From: Halomonas heilongjiangensis
GTDB taxonomy: Bacteria; Pseudomonadota; Gammaproteobacteria; Pseudomonadales; Halomonadaceae
Reading direction: 5' to 3'
NCBI RefSeq assembly: GCF_002879645.1
Contig: NZ_PNRE01000019.1
Location: 103,201 to 167,200, forward strand
Length of the DNA stretch: 64,000 nucleotides
A program made the position numbers and the translations under genes. Every line of letters begins with the position of its first letter. The stretch's first letter is position 1. The notes under the pieces were generated by a model. It saw only the letters and a list, made by a program, of their open reading frames with translations. It was not told where the DNA came from and did no database searches. Positions 1 to 8,294 of this stretch are shown here, one piece after another.

Positions 1-1
1 C

Positions 2-214
2 AACGAGCATGGCGTACAACTGCGCACCTTCCCGGAGGACGTCATGGCGGCGCTCTATGACTCCTCCATGGAAGCGATCCAGGCGCAGGTCGACAGCGAC
101 CCGGACTCGGCCAAGGTCTACGAGTCCTATCTCGCCTTCCAGAAGCTGGTGCGGCCGTTCAGCGACATCGGTGAATACTCCTACCTGAAGGGGCGAGATG
201 CGGTAGGGATGTGA
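2..214 (+). CDS. TRAP transporter DctP-type substrate-binding protein, C-terminal end (partial)
   Basis: The window opens inside a reading frame that runs 70 codons to TGA. Its residues (start NEHGVQLRTFPEDV, then a helix-rich stretch with VYESYLAFQKL and SYLKGRDAVGM at the end) match the C-terminal helices of DctP-family periplasmic binding proteins of the TakP/mannitol-chloroaromatic subgroup. Such proteins deliver organic acids to a DctQM membrane pair in tripartite ATP-independent transport. The N-terminal part, signal peptide and partner genes lie upstream of the window, so the substrate cannot be named. Call rests on family resemblance of a short tail. Confidence 0.6.
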   Translation, partial: NEHGVQLRTFPEDVMAALYDSSMEAIQAQVDSDPDSAKVYESYLAFQKLVRPFSDIGEYSYLKGRDAVGM

Positions 215-275
215 CCGCCGGCGGGTCGCTCAAGCTCATGGGCGCCCAGGTGGCGCCCATGCTCGGTCATGGGGG

Positions 276-683
276 TCAGTCGTTCTGGCGTACGGCGCGG
301 ATGCGGCCGTTGTCGTCCAGCGCCACCATCACGAAGCGCGCCTCGGTGACCTTGTGCAGCTCGTCCGGGTCGCGCTCCTGGGGCGAGCGGATCCACACCT
401 CCACGTCGATCTTGATCGAGCTGTGGCCGATCTCGCGCACGGTGGTGAAGATGTTGACCATCGAGCCGACGCGTACCGGGCAGAGGAAGTCCATGGCCTC
501 GATGGCCACGGTGGCGGTGCGGCCGCGGGCCTCGCGGCCGGCGGCCAGCTCGGCGGCCTGATCCATGCGGGCGACCAGCCAGCCACCGGCGATATCGCCG
601 TGGAGGTTGGTATCCTGGCGGCTCGCCAGCAGCTTGAGGGTCAACTGGCCCTGGGGGGCGGGTACATCATCGAGTTCGGTCAT
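276..683 (-). CDS. yciA: YciA-type acyl-CoA thioesterase (hotdog fold)
   Basis: A 135-residue cytoplasmic hotdog protein that should hydrolyse acyl-CoA thioesters to free acid and CoA. The conserved segment NLHGDIAGGWLVARMDQAA (about residues 26-44) carries the family's N-x-HG-D-x-x-GG active-site pattern, and the strand VRVGSMVNIFTTV follows as in YciA. The start is ATG at 683 (MTELDD); the frame continues 28 codons upstream to another ATG, but that extension has no family counterpart. It stands alone, convergent with the TRAP gene tail and divergent from pstS. Length fits YciA. Confidence 0.85.
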   Translation of the reverse strand: MTELDDVPAPQGQLTLKLLASRQDTNLHGDIAGGWLVARMDQAAELAAGREARGRTATVAIEAMDFLCPVRVGSMVNIFTTVREIGHSSIKIDVEVWIRSPQERDPDELHKVTEARFVMVALDDNGRIRAVRQND

Positions 684-844
684 GATGGGCGTCTGCCTGA
701 CTTGTTGTTGTGCAATTCCATGAGGGTAGTTGCCGGTCGACGGTGGCAGGCCGGTCAACAGCGGCATGGTATACGCTGGACGTGCCTCGTCACCAGTATT
801 GCGACATCATGACTCGCCCCAGGGGGCGTTTCTCGGGAGGCAGC

Positions 845-1789
845 ATGCTACGACGCGGGAAGGTACGACGCCGCTGGCTGGGTGTCCTGATGCTGGTGCT
901 GACGATGCCCATGGCCATGGCCGACGAAGTGGTGGGCACCCTGGGGGCGGTCGGGTCGGATACCCTGGCCGGGCTGATGCTGCGTTGGGGGGAACAACTC
1001 ACCGACCGGCATCCCGGCGTCCGACTGCAGCTGCAGGCCAGCGGCTCCGCCAGTGCCCCGCCGGCGCTGATGGCGGGCACGACACGGCTGGGGCCCATGT
1101 CCCGGGCCATGTCCGACGCCGAACGCGGCGACTTCGTCGAGCACCATGGCTATCCCCCGGTAGCGATCGAGGTCGCGCGGGATGCCCTGGTGGTGGTGGT
1201 ACATCGCCACAACCCACTGGAGGGCCTGCGTCTCACCGAGGTGGATGCGATCTTCTCGGATACCCGCCGCTGCGGTGGTGAGCAGGCCATCACCCGTTGG
1301 CGCGAGCTGGGCATCGAGCGACCGGATGGGCCGCTCGCGCTGCATGGCCGCAATGCCGCCTCGGGCACCTACGGGCTGTTCAGGCAACGCGCGCTGTGCA
1401 ACGGCGACTTCCGGGTCCGCCTCGACGAGCATCCCGGCTCGGCGGCGGTGGTGGCGGCGGTGGCGGCGTCGCCGCGCGCCATCGGCTACGCCGGCCGCAA
1501 CCACCTCACGGCGGGGGTTCGCGCCCTGACCCTGGTCGATGCCGAGGGTAACGCCTACCGTCCGGACCCCGAGCGCGTTCGCCAGGGCGACTACCCCCTC
1601 TCCCGGACCCTCTACCTCTATCTCAACCTGCCCCCGGGCCAGGCGCTGCCCGGCCCCGAGCGCGCCTTCGTCGAGCTGATCCTCTCGCCCGAAGGGCAGG
1701 AGACGGTAACCGAACTCGGCTTCGTCGCCCTGCCCCAGGCGACCCTGGAACGCCAGCGCCGACGGCTGGGGTTGAACGATGCCCCCTGA
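845..1789 (+). CDS. pstS: Phosphate ABC transporter periplasmic phosphate-binding protein
   Basis: A 314-residue precursor of the high-affinity phosphate-binding protein that feeds PstCAB. The start ATG at 845 follows CGGGAGGCAGC, and a signal peptide of about 25 residues ends near AMA-DE. Phosphate-binding loops of the Pseudomonas-type PstS are visible: VGSDTLAGLM, QASGSASAPPAL, GPMSRAM and GRNAASGTYG (near residue 170). The disulfide-type cysteines RRCGG and ALCNG are conserved. It ends two bases before a Pho box that precedes pstC, so pstS and pstCAB-phoU need not share all control. No convincing Pho box was seen upstream of pstS itself. Confidence 0.9.
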   Translation: MLRRGKVRRRWLGVLMLVLTMPMAMADEVVGTLGAVGSDTLAGLMLRWGEQLTDRHPGVRLQLQASGSASAPPALMAGTTRLGPMSRAMSDAERGDFVEHHGYPPVAIEVARDALVVVVHRHNPLEGLRLTEVDAIFSDTRRCGGEQAITRWRELGIERPDGPLALHGRNAASGTYGLFRQRALCNGDFRVRLDEHPGSAAVVAAVAASPRAIGYAGRNHLTAGVRALTLVDAEGNAYRPDPERVRQGDYPLSRTLYLYLNLPPGQALPGPERAFVELILSPEGQETVTELGFVALPQATLERQRRRLGLNDAP

Positions 1790-1791
1790 CC

Positions 1792-1824
1792 CTGTCACGG
1801 GAATGTCATGATTCTGTCGTATTC
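1792..1824 (+). promoter_or_regulatory. Pho box (PhoB site) between pstS and pstC
   Basis: Three consecutive 11-base units begin CTGTCAC, ATGTCAT and CTGTCGT at 1792, 1803 and 1814. The 11-base phasing of CTGTCA-like half-sites is the PhoB signature. A possible -10 element TATTCT lies at 1820-1825, so PhoB would replace a -35 box as at known Pho promoters. The distance to the pstC start at 1855 fits a short leader. Seen directly; PhoB binding is inferred. Confidence 0.75.
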
Positions 1825-1854
1825 TGCTGGTGCAACTCCTCGAAGGCCGTGGCC

Positions 1855-3084
1855 ATGAGCGACCCCTCCCCGTCACTGCATCTGCGGCAACGCCTGCGCC
1901 GGGGCCGCGATCGTCTGGCCACCGCGCTGATCACCGCCGGCGGCATCGGGGTGGTGGCCGCGCTGCTGGCCATCGGGGTCTTCCTGGTGGTGGAAGTACT
2001 GCCGCTGTTCTGGCCCGCCCCGGCTGACACCGGCGCCGACGTGAGCTGGCAGGCGCTGTGGCTGCCGCAATCCTACGAGGGCTACGACGCGCCACAGCAT
2101 CGCTGGCAGCCCACGGTGACCTCGGCGGAGGAACGACCGCAGTACGGCATGACCCCGCTCGTCTGGGGGACCCTCAAGGCAGCGGCCTGGGCACTGGTGA
2201 TCGCCGTGCCGCTGGCGCTGGGGGCGGCGATCCACTCCGCCTTGTTCATGTCGCGGCGGCTGCGCAGCCGCATCAAGCCCACCCTGGAGCTGATGGAGGC
2301 GCTGCCCGGCGTGGTGATCGGCTTCATCGCCGGCCTGGTGCTGGCCCCCTGGGTGGAGCGGCACCTGGCCGGGGCCCTGGCGATGGTGGTGCTGCTGCCG
2401 CCGGGGGTGTTGATCGCCGGCTGGGGCTGGACGCGCCTGCCGGCACCGCTGCGTCGCGGCCTGCCGCTGGGCTGGGCGGGGCTCTGGCTGATCCCCTGGT
2501 TGCTGGTGCTGGTGACTGCGGCGCTGGCCCTCGCCCCCTGGCTGGAGGCCGGGTGGTTCGGCGGTGACCTGCGCGGCTGGCTGGAGACCCGCCTGGGGCT
2601 CGAGTATGCCAGCCGCAATGCCGTGATCGTCGGGCTGGCCATGGGGTTCGCGGTGATGCCCAGCATCTACGCCCTGGCCGAGGACGCGCTGTCCGGCGTC
2701 CCGGCCAGCCTCGCCGAGGGCGCCCAGGCGCTGGGCGCGACCCGCTGGCAGACCCTGTGGCAGGTCATGCTGCCCGCGGCCAGCCCAGGGGTCTTCTCGG
2801 CGGTGATGATCGGTGCCGGTCGGGCGGTGGGCGAGACGATGATCGTGCTGATGGCCAGTGGCAATGCCGCGCTGATGACCCTGAGCCCCTTCGATGGCAT
2901 GCGCTCGATGGCCGCCAGCATCGCCATCGAGCTGCCCGAGGCCGCTCTCGGCGGTACCCACTACCGGCTGCTGCTGCTGGCGGCCCTGGCGCTGTTCGTC
3001 TTCACCTTCCTGGTCAATACCCTGGCCGAGGTGGTGCGTGTTCGACTGCGGCGCCGCTACCGGCGCCTGGGCGGTGCACCATGA
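1855..3084 (+). CDS. pstC: Phosphate ABC transporter permease PstC
   Basis: A 409-residue inner-membrane permease that with PstA forms the phosphate channel. There is one membrane segment near residues 25-45, a hydrophilic stretch, then a cluster of segments; the EAA-type loop contacting PstB is around EGAQALGATRWQTLWQVMLP, followed by GAGRAVGETMIVLM. ATG at 1855 is preferred over an in-frame GTG two codons earlier; CGAAGG lies eight bases upstream. It is longer than E. coli PstC because of an extra hydrophilic insert, as in Pseudomonas. The stop overlaps the pstA start by four bases (ATGA), implying translational coupling. Confidence 0.92.
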   Translation: MSDPSPSLHLRQRLRRGRDRLATALITAGGIGVVAALLAIGVFLVVEVLPLFWPAPADTGADVSWQALWLPQSYEGYDAPQHRWQPTVTSAEERPQYGMTPLVWGTLKAAAWALVIAVPLALGAAIHSALFMSRRLRSRIKPTLELMEALPGVVIGFIAGLVLAPWVERHLAGALAMVVLLPPGVLIAGWGWTRLPAPLRRGLPLGWAGLWLIPWLLVLVTAALALAPWLEAGWFGGDLRGWLETRLGLEYASRNAVIVGLAMGFAVMPSIYALAEDALSGVPASLAEGAQALGATRWQTLWQVMLPAASPGVFSAVMIGAGRAVGETMIVLMASGNAALMTLSPFDGMRSMAASIAIELPEAALGGTHYRLLLLAALALFVFTFLVNTLAEVVRVRLRRRYRRLGGAP

Positions 3085-4640
3085 TGCCCCGCGTCCTTCC
3101 CCGGCGGCGCTGGGGCGAGGGGCCCTGGCCCTGGCTGGCGGCAGGCAGCGTGGCGCTGTCGCTGCTGGCGCTGGGCGCCCTGCTGCTGCTGTTGGCGGGG
3201 CGTGGCCTGGGCCACTTCTGGCCGGCGCCGGTGGCCCTGGTCGAGCTCGAGAATGGCCACCGGCTGGCCGGCGAGGCGGTGAAGGAGGAGCCGCCAGGCG
3301 AGGAGGCGAGCGGAACCCGCGGGCGCGAGCGGCTCTATCGCACCGCGAACCGCGACCTGGACGCTGGCAGCTGGACCTGGGTGGCGCTGGAGGCGATCGC
3401 CGACGTGAGTCATCCGAGCGAACTGGTGGTGCTCGAGCGTCGCCGCTGGGGGGACTTCATCGGCCGGCTGGTGGCGGTGGAGCGCGACGGACGCGCGCTC
3501 GGCGAGGGAGCATCGGCCTGGCCGGTGCTCCAGGCGCGCCTCGATGCGCTGCAGGCGCTGCGCGACGAGCAGGCCAGGCTGCGCCGGGAGTCGATCCTGC
3601 CGCTGGCGGCACGCTTGGCGGCCGGCCCCGACGCCGAGGCGAGCCGAGAGCTGGCCCTGGCCAATGCCCGGCGGCGCGCGCTCCAGGCCGAGGCGGACCG
3701 TGATCGCCTGGTGCTGGAGAGCGTCGACGGCCGACGACTGGAGCAGCCGCTGGCCGAGGTGGTGCGCGCCTGGCGACCCAATGCCATGTCGCCGCTCGAG
3801 AAGCTCGCCGCCTGGGGCCAGGGCGTCTGGCGCTTCCTCTCCGAGGGACCGCGGGCCGCGAATACCGCCGGCGGGGTATGGCCGGCGATCTTCGGTACCG
3901 TGCTGATGGTGCTGCTGATGTCGGTGCTGGTCACCCCCTTCGGCGTGCTCGCGGCGGTCTATCTCAACGAGGTGGCGCACCAGGGGCGCCTCACCCGGCT
4001 GGTGCGCATCGCCGTGCGCAACCTGGCCGGGGTGCCGTCGATCGTCTACGGCGTCTTCGGCCTGGGGGTGTTCGTCCATGGCATCGGTGGCTCACTGGAT
4101 GGCTGGTTCTTCGAGGAGGCACTGCCCTCGCCGACCTTCGGCACCGGGGGGCTGCTGTGGGCGTCGCTGACCCTGGCGCTGCTGACCCTGCCGGTGGTGA
4201 TCGTGGCCACCGAGGAGGGGTTGGCGCGGATCCCCGACCACCAGCGCGAGGGCGCCCTGGCCCTGGGCGCCACCCGCCTGGAGATGCTCGCCCGGGTGGT
4301 GCTGCCCATGGCGGCGCCGGCGATGCTCACCGGGGTGATCCTGGCGGTGGCGAGGGCCGCCGGTGAGGTGGCGCCGCTGATGCTGGTGGGGGTGGCCAAG
4401 CTGGCGCCTCAGGTGCCGGTGGACGGTGACTTCCCCTTCCTGCATCTTGACAGGAAGTTCATGCACCTGGGCTACCACATCTTCGACACGGCCTTCCACG
4501 GCGGCGATGTCCAGGCCGCCTTGCCACTGGTCTACGCCACCGCGCTGCTGCTGGTGCTGGTGATCCTGGTGCTTAACCTGACTGCAATATTTCTGCGCCA
4601 TCATCTGAAGGTGCGTCATGGGGCGCTGCCGCGCGTCTGA
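3081..4640 (+). CDS. pstA: Phosphate ABC transporter permease PstA (long form)
   Basis: A 519-residue second permease of the Pst system. After one hydrophobic segment (about residues 20-40) comes a long charged region to about residue 265, with Arg/Ala/Leu-rich stretches likely to form coiled coil, before the standard permease core. The core has the EAA loop EGALALGATRLEMLARVVLP and VARAAGEVAPLMLVG. E. coli PstA is about 296 residues and lacks the extension; Pseudomonas PstA has it, so this is a known lineage variant. The start overlaps pstC; a second ATG follows directly at 3084. pstB follows after 36 bases. Confidence 0.92.
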   Translation: MMPRVLPRRRWGEGPWPWLAAGSVALSLLALGALLLLLAGRGLGHFWPAPVALVELENGHRLAGEAVKEEPPGEEASGTRGRERLYRTANRDLDAGSWTWVALEAIADVSHPSELVVLERRRWGDFIGRLVAVERDGRALGEGASAWPVLQARLDALQALRDEQARLRRESILPLAARLAAGPDAEASRELALANARRRALQAEADRDRLVLESVDGRRLEQPLAEVVRAWRPNAMSPLEKLAAWGQGVWRFLSEGPRAANTAGGVWPAIFGTVLMVLLMSVLVTPFGVLAAVYLNEVAHQGRLTRLVRIAVRNLAGVPSIVYGVFGLGVFVHGIGGSLDGWFFEEALPSPTFGTGGLLWASLTLALLTLPVVIVATEEGLARIPDHQREGALALGATRLEMLARVVLPMAAPAMLTGVILAVARAAGEVAPLMLVGVAKLAPQVPVDGDFPFLHLDRKFMHLGYHIFDTAFHGGDVQAALPLVYATALLLVLVILVLNLTAIFLRHHLKVRHGALPRV

Positions 4641-4676
4641 TCGTCGGACGCCGTGGTGCCGGGAGGAGTGAGCTCG

Positions 4677-5492
4677 ATGTCCGTGTTTCCGCAGCCGCGA
4701 ACGTCTTCGATCGGGCCGATTCTCGATGTCGACCGCGAGGCCAGTTGCCTGGAGATCGAGGGCCTGAGCCTCGCCTATGGCGACAAGCCGGCACTGCGCG
4801 GTCTCGCGTTGCGAGTGCCCCGGCATCGGGTGACGGCCTTCATCGGGCCCTCGGGCTGCGGCAAGTCGACCCTGCTGCGGGCTCTCAATCGCCTCCACGA
4901 CCTCAACGAGGAGGTCCGCCACGAGGGGAGAATCCTGCTCGAGGGGCAGGACATCCACGCCCCCGAGGTGGCGGTGGCCGAGCTGCGGCGGCGGGTGGGC
5001 ATGGTGTTCCAGGTACCCAACCCCTTCCCGATGTCGATCTACGACAACGTGGCCTTCGGTCTGCGCCTGCTGGGCGGGATGCGCCGGCGGCAGATGGACG
5101 ACGTGGTCGAGTGGGCTCTGACCTCGGCGGCACTGTGGCACGAGGTGAAGGATCGCCTGAGGGCCTCGGCCTGGTCGCTGTCCGGTGGCCAGCAGCAGCG
5201 CCTGGTGATCGCCCGGACCCTGGCGGTGAGGCCCGAGGTGCTGCTGCTCGACGAGCCGGCCTCGGCCCTGGACCCCATCTCGACGCTGAAGATCGAGGAA
5301 CTGATCCGCAATCTCAAGTCGCAGCTGACCCTGGTGCTGGTTACCCACAACATGCAGCAGGCGGCACGGGTCTCCGACTACACCGCCTTCCTGCAGGAGG
5401 GGGAGCTGGTGGAGTACGGCCCCACCGACGACCTGTTCACCAACCCGCGCCTGCGGCGTACCGAGAACTACATTACCGGGCGCATGGCCTGA
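4677..5492 (+). CDS. pstB: Phosphate ABC transporter ATP-binding protein PstB
   Basis: A 271-residue ATPase that powers phosphate import. All nucleotide-binding motifs are intact: Walker [10 protein letters not shown] (near residue 58), the Q-loop before [12 protein letters not shown], signature LSGGQQQR, Walker [13 protein letters not shown] and the switch histidine in [10 protein letters not shown]. The start is ATG at 4677, preceded by GGGAGGAG at 4661-4668; eight more codons upstream lack family support. phoU follows after 23 bases in the same operon. Confidence 0.95.
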   Translation: MSVFPQPRTSSIGPILDVDREASCLEIEGLSLAYGDKPALRGLALRVPRHRVTAFIGPSGCGKSTLLRALNRLHDLNEEVRHEGRILLEGQDIHAPEVAVAELRRRVGMVFQVPNPFPMSIYDNVAFGLRLLGGMRRRQMDDVVEWALTSAALWHEVKDRLRASAWSLSGGQQQRLVIARTLAVRPEVLLLDEPASALDPISTLKIEELIRNLKSQLTLVLVTHNMQQAARVSDYTAFLQEGELVEYGPTDDLFTNPRLRRTENYITGRMA

Positions 5493-5515
5493 CGCCCTGC
5501 CCCCAGGAGAGCCTC

Positions 5516-6244
5516 ATGGACATCACCAGCGATACGCATAGCCAGCATATCTCCCGGCAGTTCAACCAGGAGCTCGAGGAGCTCAAGACCCGCCTGATGG
5601 CCATGGGGGGGCTGGTCGAGAAGCAGGTCCAGGACGCGGTCACCGCGCTGCTCGACGGCGATACCCGCCTGGCCGAGCGGGTGATCGACAACGACAATCA
5701 GGTCAACGCCATGCAGATCCGCCTCGACGAGGAGTGCACCCGGGTACTGGCCCGCCGCCAGCCGGCGGCGTCCGACCTGCGCCTGGTGCTGGCGGTGATC
5801 CGCGCCGCCTCGGACCTCGAGCGCATCGGCGACGAGGCCAGCAAGATCGCCCGCAACGCCATCGGCCTGGTGGAGGCCGACAACGGTTCCCGCGGCTTCG
5901 TCGAGGTGAGGCTGATCAGCGAGCATGTGCGCATGATGGTGCGCGACGCCCTGACCTCGTTCGCCCGTTTCGATACCGAGCTGGCCCTCAAGGTGGTCCA
6001 CGAGGACGAGCAGGTGGACAGCGAGTACCAGAGCGCCATGCGCGCGCTGATGACCTTCATGATGGAGGACGCCCGCGCGATCTCGCCGGTGCTCAGCGTG
6101 ATGTGGATCCTGCGCGCCCTGGAGCGCATCGGCGATCATGCCAACAACCTGGCCGAGTATGTGGTCTATCTGGTCAAGGGGCTCGACATCCGTCACACCG
6201 ACCCGGACGAACTCGACGAGCAGTCGCTGACCCGCAAGGGTTGA
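5516..6244 (+). CDS. phoU: Phosphate signalling regulator PhoU
   Basis: A 242-residue all-helical cytoplasmic protein made of two repeated three-helix bundles. Each bundle carries the metal-binding ExxxD pattern, seen in DLERIGDEASKIARNA (first) and ALERIGDHANNLAEYVV (second). PhoU links the PstB transporter to PhoR and represses the Pho response when phosphate is plentiful. ATG at 5516 follows CCCCAGGAGAGCCTC. It ends the pst operon; a strong hairpin lies about 30 bases downstream. Confidence 0.95.
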   Translation: MDITSDTHSQHISRQFNQELEELKTRLMAMGGLVEKQVQDAVTALLDGDTRLAERVIDNDNQVNAMQIRLDEECTRVLARRQPAASDLRLVLAVIRAASDLERIGDEASKIARNAIGLVEADNGSRGFVEVRLISEHVRMMVRDALTSFARFDTELALKVVHEDEQVDSEYQSAMRALMTFMMEDARAISPVLSVMWILRALERIGDHANNLAEYVVYLVKGLDIRHTDPDELDEQSLTRKG

Positions 6245-6273
6245 CCGGCAAGCGGGTTTGGCCGTCAATGACG

Positions 6274-6301
6274 CAGGCCACCGTCTCCGGGCGGTGGCCT
6301 G
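6274..6301 (+). terminator. Hairpin after the pst-phoU operon
   Basis: CAGGCCACCG (6274-6283) pairs perfectly with CGGTGGCCTG (6292-6301) across an eight-base loop, followed by TCGTGTTGTTG. It lies 30 bases past the phoU stop and before the cysZ-like gene, so it probably ends or attenuates the pst transcript. The U tract is weak. Confidence 0.55.
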
Positions 6302-6338
6302 TCGTGTTGTTGAGTGCGTCGCTTCCTCGAGGTCCCCC

Positions 6339-7070
6339 ATGCTCGATGCCTTCTCGGCCCTTTCCCGCGGTACCCGGCTGGTCTATACCCGCGGCCTGCG
6401 CCGCTATGTCTTCGTGCCCATCGCCGTCAACCTGCTGGTCTATGCGGCCATGCTGCGCTACGTGCTGGCCAACTTCGGTCTCTGGCTCGACGGCTGGATG
6501 GCCATGGTCCCCGGCTGGCTCGCCTGGCTCTCCTGGCTGATCTGGCCGCTGTTCGTGATCAGCCTGGTGCTGATCGTGTTCTTCACCTTCACCCTGGTGA
6601 CCCACCTGATCGCTGCGCCCTTCTACGGCTTCCTGGCGGCGAAGGTCGAGGTGGTCGCCACCGGCCGGCCGCCGCTGGACGACCGGGGCCTGGCGAGGAC
6701 CGCGGTGGACGCCCTGGGCCGCGAGCTGGTCAAGCTGGCCTACATCCTGCCGCGCATGGCGCTGCTGTTCGTGATCAGCTGGATCCCGTTGCTCAATCTG
6801 GTCGCCCCGCTGCTGTGGCTGGCCTTCTCGGCCTGGATCATGGCCATCACCTACCTCGACTATCCCATGGACAACAACAAGGTGAGCTTCGCCGACATGC
6901 GCCGCCGCCTCGCCGCCCGCTGGTGGCCGACGCTGAGCTACGGTGGCTGGGTGACCCTGATCACCTGGATCCCGCTGGCCAACCTCTTCCTGCTGCCCGG
7001 CGCCGTGGCCGCCGCGGTGCTGATGTGGGAACGCCACTATCGTGGCCAGTGCGATCTTTCGCCGCATTGA
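6339..7070 (+). CDS. cysZ: CysZ-like membrane protein (EI24/CysZ family)
   Basis: A 243-residue inner-membrane protein with several hydrophobic segments (about residues 20-45, 60-90, 140-175 and 210-230). The order of features, with APFYGFLAAKVE near residue 95 and ITYLDYPMDNNK near 175, matches the CysZ family, which mediates sulfate entry for cysteine synthesis. The start is ATG at 6339 (MLDAFSALSRG), the usual family start; an upstream in-frame start adds 27 non-conserved residues. No cys gene is nearby, so the transport role is by family only. Confidence 0.8.
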   Translation: MLDAFSALSRGTRLVYTRGLRRYVFVPIAVNLLVYAAMLRYVLANFGLWLDGWMAMVPGWLAWLSWLIWPLFVISLVLIVFFTFTLVTHLIAAPFYGFLAAKVEVVATGRPPLDDRGLARTAVDALGRELVKLAYILPRMALLFVISWIPLLNLVAPLLWLAFSAWIMAITYLDYPMDNNKVSFADMRRRLAARWWPTLSYGGWVTLITWIPLANLFLLPGAVAAAVLMWERHYRGQCDLSPH

Positions 7071-7135
7071 GCGGCTTCCCCGGAGCGACCTGCTATCCTC
7101 AGGCAAACCCCAACACCGACAAGGACCTATGCAAG

Positions 7136-7615
7136 ATGCGCGTGATCGCCTCCCTGCTGCTGGCCGCCGGCCTGGTGCTCTCCACCGTCGCCACGGCCCA
7201 CGACTATCGCCTGGATGACGTGCGGGTCAGCCACCCCTTTGCCACCCCGGCACCGCCCGGCGTGCCCCACGGCGCGGCCTATGTGGACATCGGCGTGGAG
7301 GGGGATGAGCCCGCCGTGCTGGTGGGCGCCCGCAGTCCGGCGAGCGAGACGGTCGAGTTCCATGACATGTCCATGGACGACGGCGTGATGCGGATGCGCC
7401 GGGTCGAACGGATCGATATCCCCGCCGGCACCCTCCAGACCATGCGTCCGGGCGGCGGTTATCACCTGATGCTGATGAACCTCGTCACCCCGCTCAACGA
7501 GGGCGAGCGCTTCCCGCTGACCCTGGAGTTCGCCGAACGCGGCGAGATCGAGGTGGAGGTCTGGGTACAGGGCGCCCGGGAGGGCAGCGGCGACGCCGCG
7601 GATCACCATCACTGA
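7136..7615 (+). CDS. Periplasmic copper chaperone, PCu(A)C family
   Basis: A 159-residue secreted protein; the first 21 or so residues form a signal peptide ending at ATA-HDYR. The copper motif is present: His and Met in EFHDMSMDDGVMRM, then MRPGGGYHLMLMNL about 25 residues later, giving the H-M-(x)-H-x-M set that binds Cu(I). Such proteins deliver copper to cytochrome oxidase assembly in the periplasm. The C-terminus is histidine-rich (DHHH). No oxidase or Sco gene adjoins, so the recipient is unknown. Expression may be its own, as a hairpin and cysZ lie upstream. Confidence 0.85.
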   Translation: MRVIASLLLAAGLVLSTVATAHDYRLDDVRVSHPFATPAPPGVPHGAAYVDIGVEGDEPAVLVGARSPASETVEFHDMSMDDGVMRMRRVERIDIPAGTLQTMRPGGGYHLMLMNLVTPLNEGERFPLTLEFAERGEIEVEVWVQGAREGSGDAADHHH

Positions 7616-7651
7616 GGCGGGGCAGGGAAGCCCGCCGGCCCAGGGGGCAGG

Positions 7652-7984
7652 GCAGCTTATCGATCTCGATGCCGGTGGCCGCGGTGACGGCCGGCAGCGG
7701 TGACAGCAACAGGCTGGCCACGTAGTAGATGACCGCCCCGAGGAGCGAGCCGGTGAACCAGCCGTAGTCGTAGAACCAGTACAGGGTGCCGGTGGTCAGC
7801 GACAGGAGGGTCAGCGACACCGGTATGCCGAAGGCGATGAAGCCGGCGACATTGACGGCCGGGTAGGCCTGCCCATCCCGATACAGGCTCGGCACGTCGA
7901 GCTGCTGGCGCTTGATCAGGAAATAGTCCACCGCCATGATCCCGGCGATCGGCCCCAGCAGGCTGGAATACCCCAGCAGCCAAT
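7652..7984 (-). pseudogene. NCS1-family nucleobase permease, C-terminal fragment
   Basis: About 110 codons on the minus strand encode the end of an NCS1 cation:nucleobase symporter: NWLLGYSSLLGPIAGIM, then AVDYFLIKRQQLDVPSLY, then two hydrophobic segments. The family's conserved GPIAGI-x-x-xDYF is intact, but the fragment starts abruptly inside the protein with no start codon or N-terminal ten segments. Its broken 5' edge abuts the broken edge of a preA fragment on the other strand at about 7984. Clear dead remnant. Confidence 0.8.
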
Positions 7985-8215
7985 TCGGCTTTCGCATCGT
8001 CGAGGAGATGAAGGACGGGCTGTCGCGCTGGATGGCCGCGAAGGGCTACCGCTCGATCGAGGCGTTCTCCGGCAGGGCGGTGACCAACACCACCGACTGG
8101 AAGCACCTCGACATGAACTTCCGGACCATCGCCCACATCGACCAGGACGCGTGCATCCAGTGCGGGCGCTGCTACATCGCCTGCGAGGACACCTCGCACC
8201 AGTCGATCGCCAAGG
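7984..8215 (+). pseudogene. preA: Dihydropyrimidine dehydrogenase subunit PreA, internal fragment
   Basis: About 77 codons match the C-terminal third of PreA/PydA: FGFRIVEEMKDGL at the start, KHLDMNFRTIAHIDQDACIQ in the middle and a ferredoxin-type cluster CIQCGRCYIAC (C-x2-C-x2-C-x3-C). PreA holds the flavin and iron-sulfur part of NAD-dependent dihydropyrimidine dehydrogenase, the first step of reductive uracil/thymine breakdown. The second 4Fe-4S motif expected downstream is missing: family similarity stops near HQSIA and an AT-richer 80-base stretch follows to the phoR stop. N-terminus also absent. With the NCS1 fragment it marks a deleted pyrimidine-catabolism locus. Confidence 0.82.
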
Positions 8216-8294
8216 GCCCTTTCGGAAAATCGATAAAAAACAAGCCTATACTCGGATCATACACAAGTAGCCACCACGGCGACAGCGAGGGGGC

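Noticed and set aside
690..845. Pho box upstream of pstS
   Set aside because: TCGTCAC at 787 is the best half-site, but no second half-site stands 11 bases away; too weak to list.
7494..7997. A live NCS1 permease or small membrane protein gene
   Set aside because: The open frame has no proper N-terminus and runs on into the antisense of the copper chaperone gene; only about 110 codons are permease-like.
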